Source: DASUPK01 sp963744105 (GTDB lineage Bacteria; Actinomycetota; Thermoleophilia; Solirubrobacterales; 70-9). From it: a DNA stretch of 64,000 nucleotides. Shown one piece after another: positions 63,187 through 64,000 of the stretch. The position numbers and the translations under genes were made by a program. The stretch's first letter is position 1; every line of letters begins with the position of its first letter. The notes below the pieces were generated by a model, which was not told where the DNA came from, searched no databases, and worked only from the letters and a program-made list of their open reading frames with translations. The stretch spans positions 186,001 to 250,000 of the forward strand of contig CAVUSJ010000004.1 of the NCBI GenBank assembly GCA_963744105.1, written 5' to 3'.

Positions 63187-64000
63187 ATGGCGCTCGAGAT
63201 CGTCTTCTGGGCCGCGGCCGGCCTGATCGTCTACGCCCACCTGGGCTACCCGCTGCTGCTCTGGGCTCTTTCCCGCGTGTTCGGCGACGGCGCGCCGCCC
63301 GCCGAGGCCGGTGGCGAGCTTCCCCACGTCACCCTGGTCATCCCGGCATATGACGAGGAGGAGGTGATCGAGCGGAAGATCGCCAACGCGCGCGCTCTCG
63401 ACTATCCGGCCGAGCTGCTCGAGATCGTGGTGGCCTCGGATGGCTCGAGCGACCGGACCGCCGAGCTGGCCCGCGAGGCCGGAGCGGACCGGGTGCTCGA
63501 GCTCCAGCGCGGCGGCAAGGTCGCCGCGCTCAACCAGGCCGTCAAGGATGCGGACGGCGCCATCCTCGCCTTCTCGGACGCCAACAGCTACTGGCGCCCG
63601 GACGCCCTGCGGCAACTCGTCGCCCGCTTCGCCGACGGGCGCGTGGGCTACGCCTGCGGCCAGGTCCACTTCTCCGGCGGAGAGGGCGGCAACCAGGAGG
63701 GCCTCTACTGGCGCTACGAGATGGCGGTGCGCTCTATGGAGACCCGGCTCGCGGGCATCACGGCGGGCAACGGCGCGATCTACGCGGTCCGCCGCGAGGC
63801 ATACATCGACCTCGACCCCAGCCGCGGCCAGGACATCGGCTTCCCGTTCGAGCTCACCAAGCGCGGCTGGCGGGCCGTCTACGAGCCGGGGGCGGTGGCC
63901 GAGGAGAAGATGGCCCCGACCGTCGAGGGCGAGTTTCGCCGCAAGCGCCGGATGATGTGGGGGCTCTGGGACGTGATGCTGAAGTGGGGGATGCTCGACC
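63187..64000 (+). CDS. Membrane glycosyltransferase family 2 (cut by window end)
   Basis: 271 residues are visible of a longer protein. A first helix (about 4-26), then a GT-A domain: HVTLVIPAYDEEEVIERKIANA, VVASDGSSDRTAELA, ILAFSDANSYWRPDALRQLV and ITAGNGAIYAVRREAY, ending RKRRMMWGLWDVMLKWGML before the window edge. The order and N-terminal helix fit an ICA/BcsA-like processive or membrane GT2. It starts ten bases after the GT4 gene. Confidence 0.9.
   Translation, partial: MALEIVFWAAAGLIVYAHLGYPLLLWALSRVFGDGAPPAEAGGELPHVTLVIPAYDEEEVIERKIANARALDYPAELLEIVVASDGSSDRTAELAREAGADRVLELQRGGKVAALNQAVKDADGAILAFSDANSYWRPDALRQLVARFADGRVGYACGQVHFSGGEGGNQEGLYWRYEMAVRSMETRLAGITAGNGAIYAVRREAYIDLDPSRGQDIGFPFELTKRGWRAVYEPGAVAEEKMAPTVEGEFRRKRRMMWGLWDVMLKWGMLD

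Overview
The window is 64 kb of very GC-rich, gene-dense chromosome that contains the replication origin region. Gene content points to an actinobacterium: a fhaA-fhaB-pstP-rodA-pbpA-pknB cluster, a bifunctional-type dCTP deaminase, parAB beside rpmH/rnpA/yidC/jag/rsmG, menaquinone genes, and no long intergenic spaces. The Bacillus-like split cytochrome bc complex and the heme operon layout suggest a deep-branching lineage such as Thermoleophilia rather than Mycobacteriales or Streptomyces; that placement is inference. No insertion sequence, prophage or CRISPR array was seen, and no gene-free stretch exceeds about 180 bases. Layout: 1-1.3 kb holds tatC (cut by the window edge), tatA and dcd. 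1.8-11.9 kb is a leftward array running ABC ATPase, ABC permease, hemB, a fused AhbA/AhbB-type protein, hemL, an unknown helical protein, Rieske, cytochrome b6, subunit IV-cytochrome c, menG and a polyprenyl diphosphate synthase. It couples heme supply, the bc complex and menaquinone synthesis. 11.9-20.3 kb carries ymdB, lipid- or glycan-related membrane genes, a PLP aminotransferase, a D-Ala-D-Ala ligase, a DUF151 nuclease and tRNA-Ile(GAT). 20.3-24.8 kb is the leftward parB-parA-rsmG-jag-yidC-yidD-rnpA-rpmH block. From 24.9 kb dnaA, dnaN, recF, a DciA-like gene, gyrB and gyrA run rightward, so transcription diverges around dnaA as expected at an origin. The 83-bp dnaA-dnaN spacer has three head-to-tail DnaA-box-like 9-mers followed by a DnaA-trio-like tract. 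34.6-38.7 kb has a GNAT protein, an SDR, an HNH nuclease, pheA and a membrane-anchored secreted protein. 38.7-50.1 kb is a signalling and cell-wall cluster with three Ser/Thr kinases, one PP2C phosphatase, two FHA proteins, a RodA/FtsW and PBP2-type transpeptidase pair, and a second D-Ala-D-Ala ligase whose start overlaps the stop of the PASTA kinase. 50.2-53.6 kb holds a DsbA-like protein, purM, an undecaprenyl-diphosphatase and DedA. 53.7-64 kb is a surface-polysaccharide locus with a membrane epimerase/dehydratase, a LytR-C protein, an O-antigen-ligase-like protein, a flippase and four glycosyltransferases, the last cut by the window end. Most noteworthy observations: an origin resembling the basal unwinding system; rnpA split by an apparent +1 frameshift; three genes (hemL, fhaA, a GNAT gene) whose expected initiator Met falls on ATA, ATC or ATT; histone-like Lys-rich tails on both gyrase subunits; a repeat anchored at stop codons; and an AhbA-AhbB fusion inside the heme operon. 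The odd starts and the frameshift could be real biology or residual sequence errors, and the sequence alone cannot separate these.
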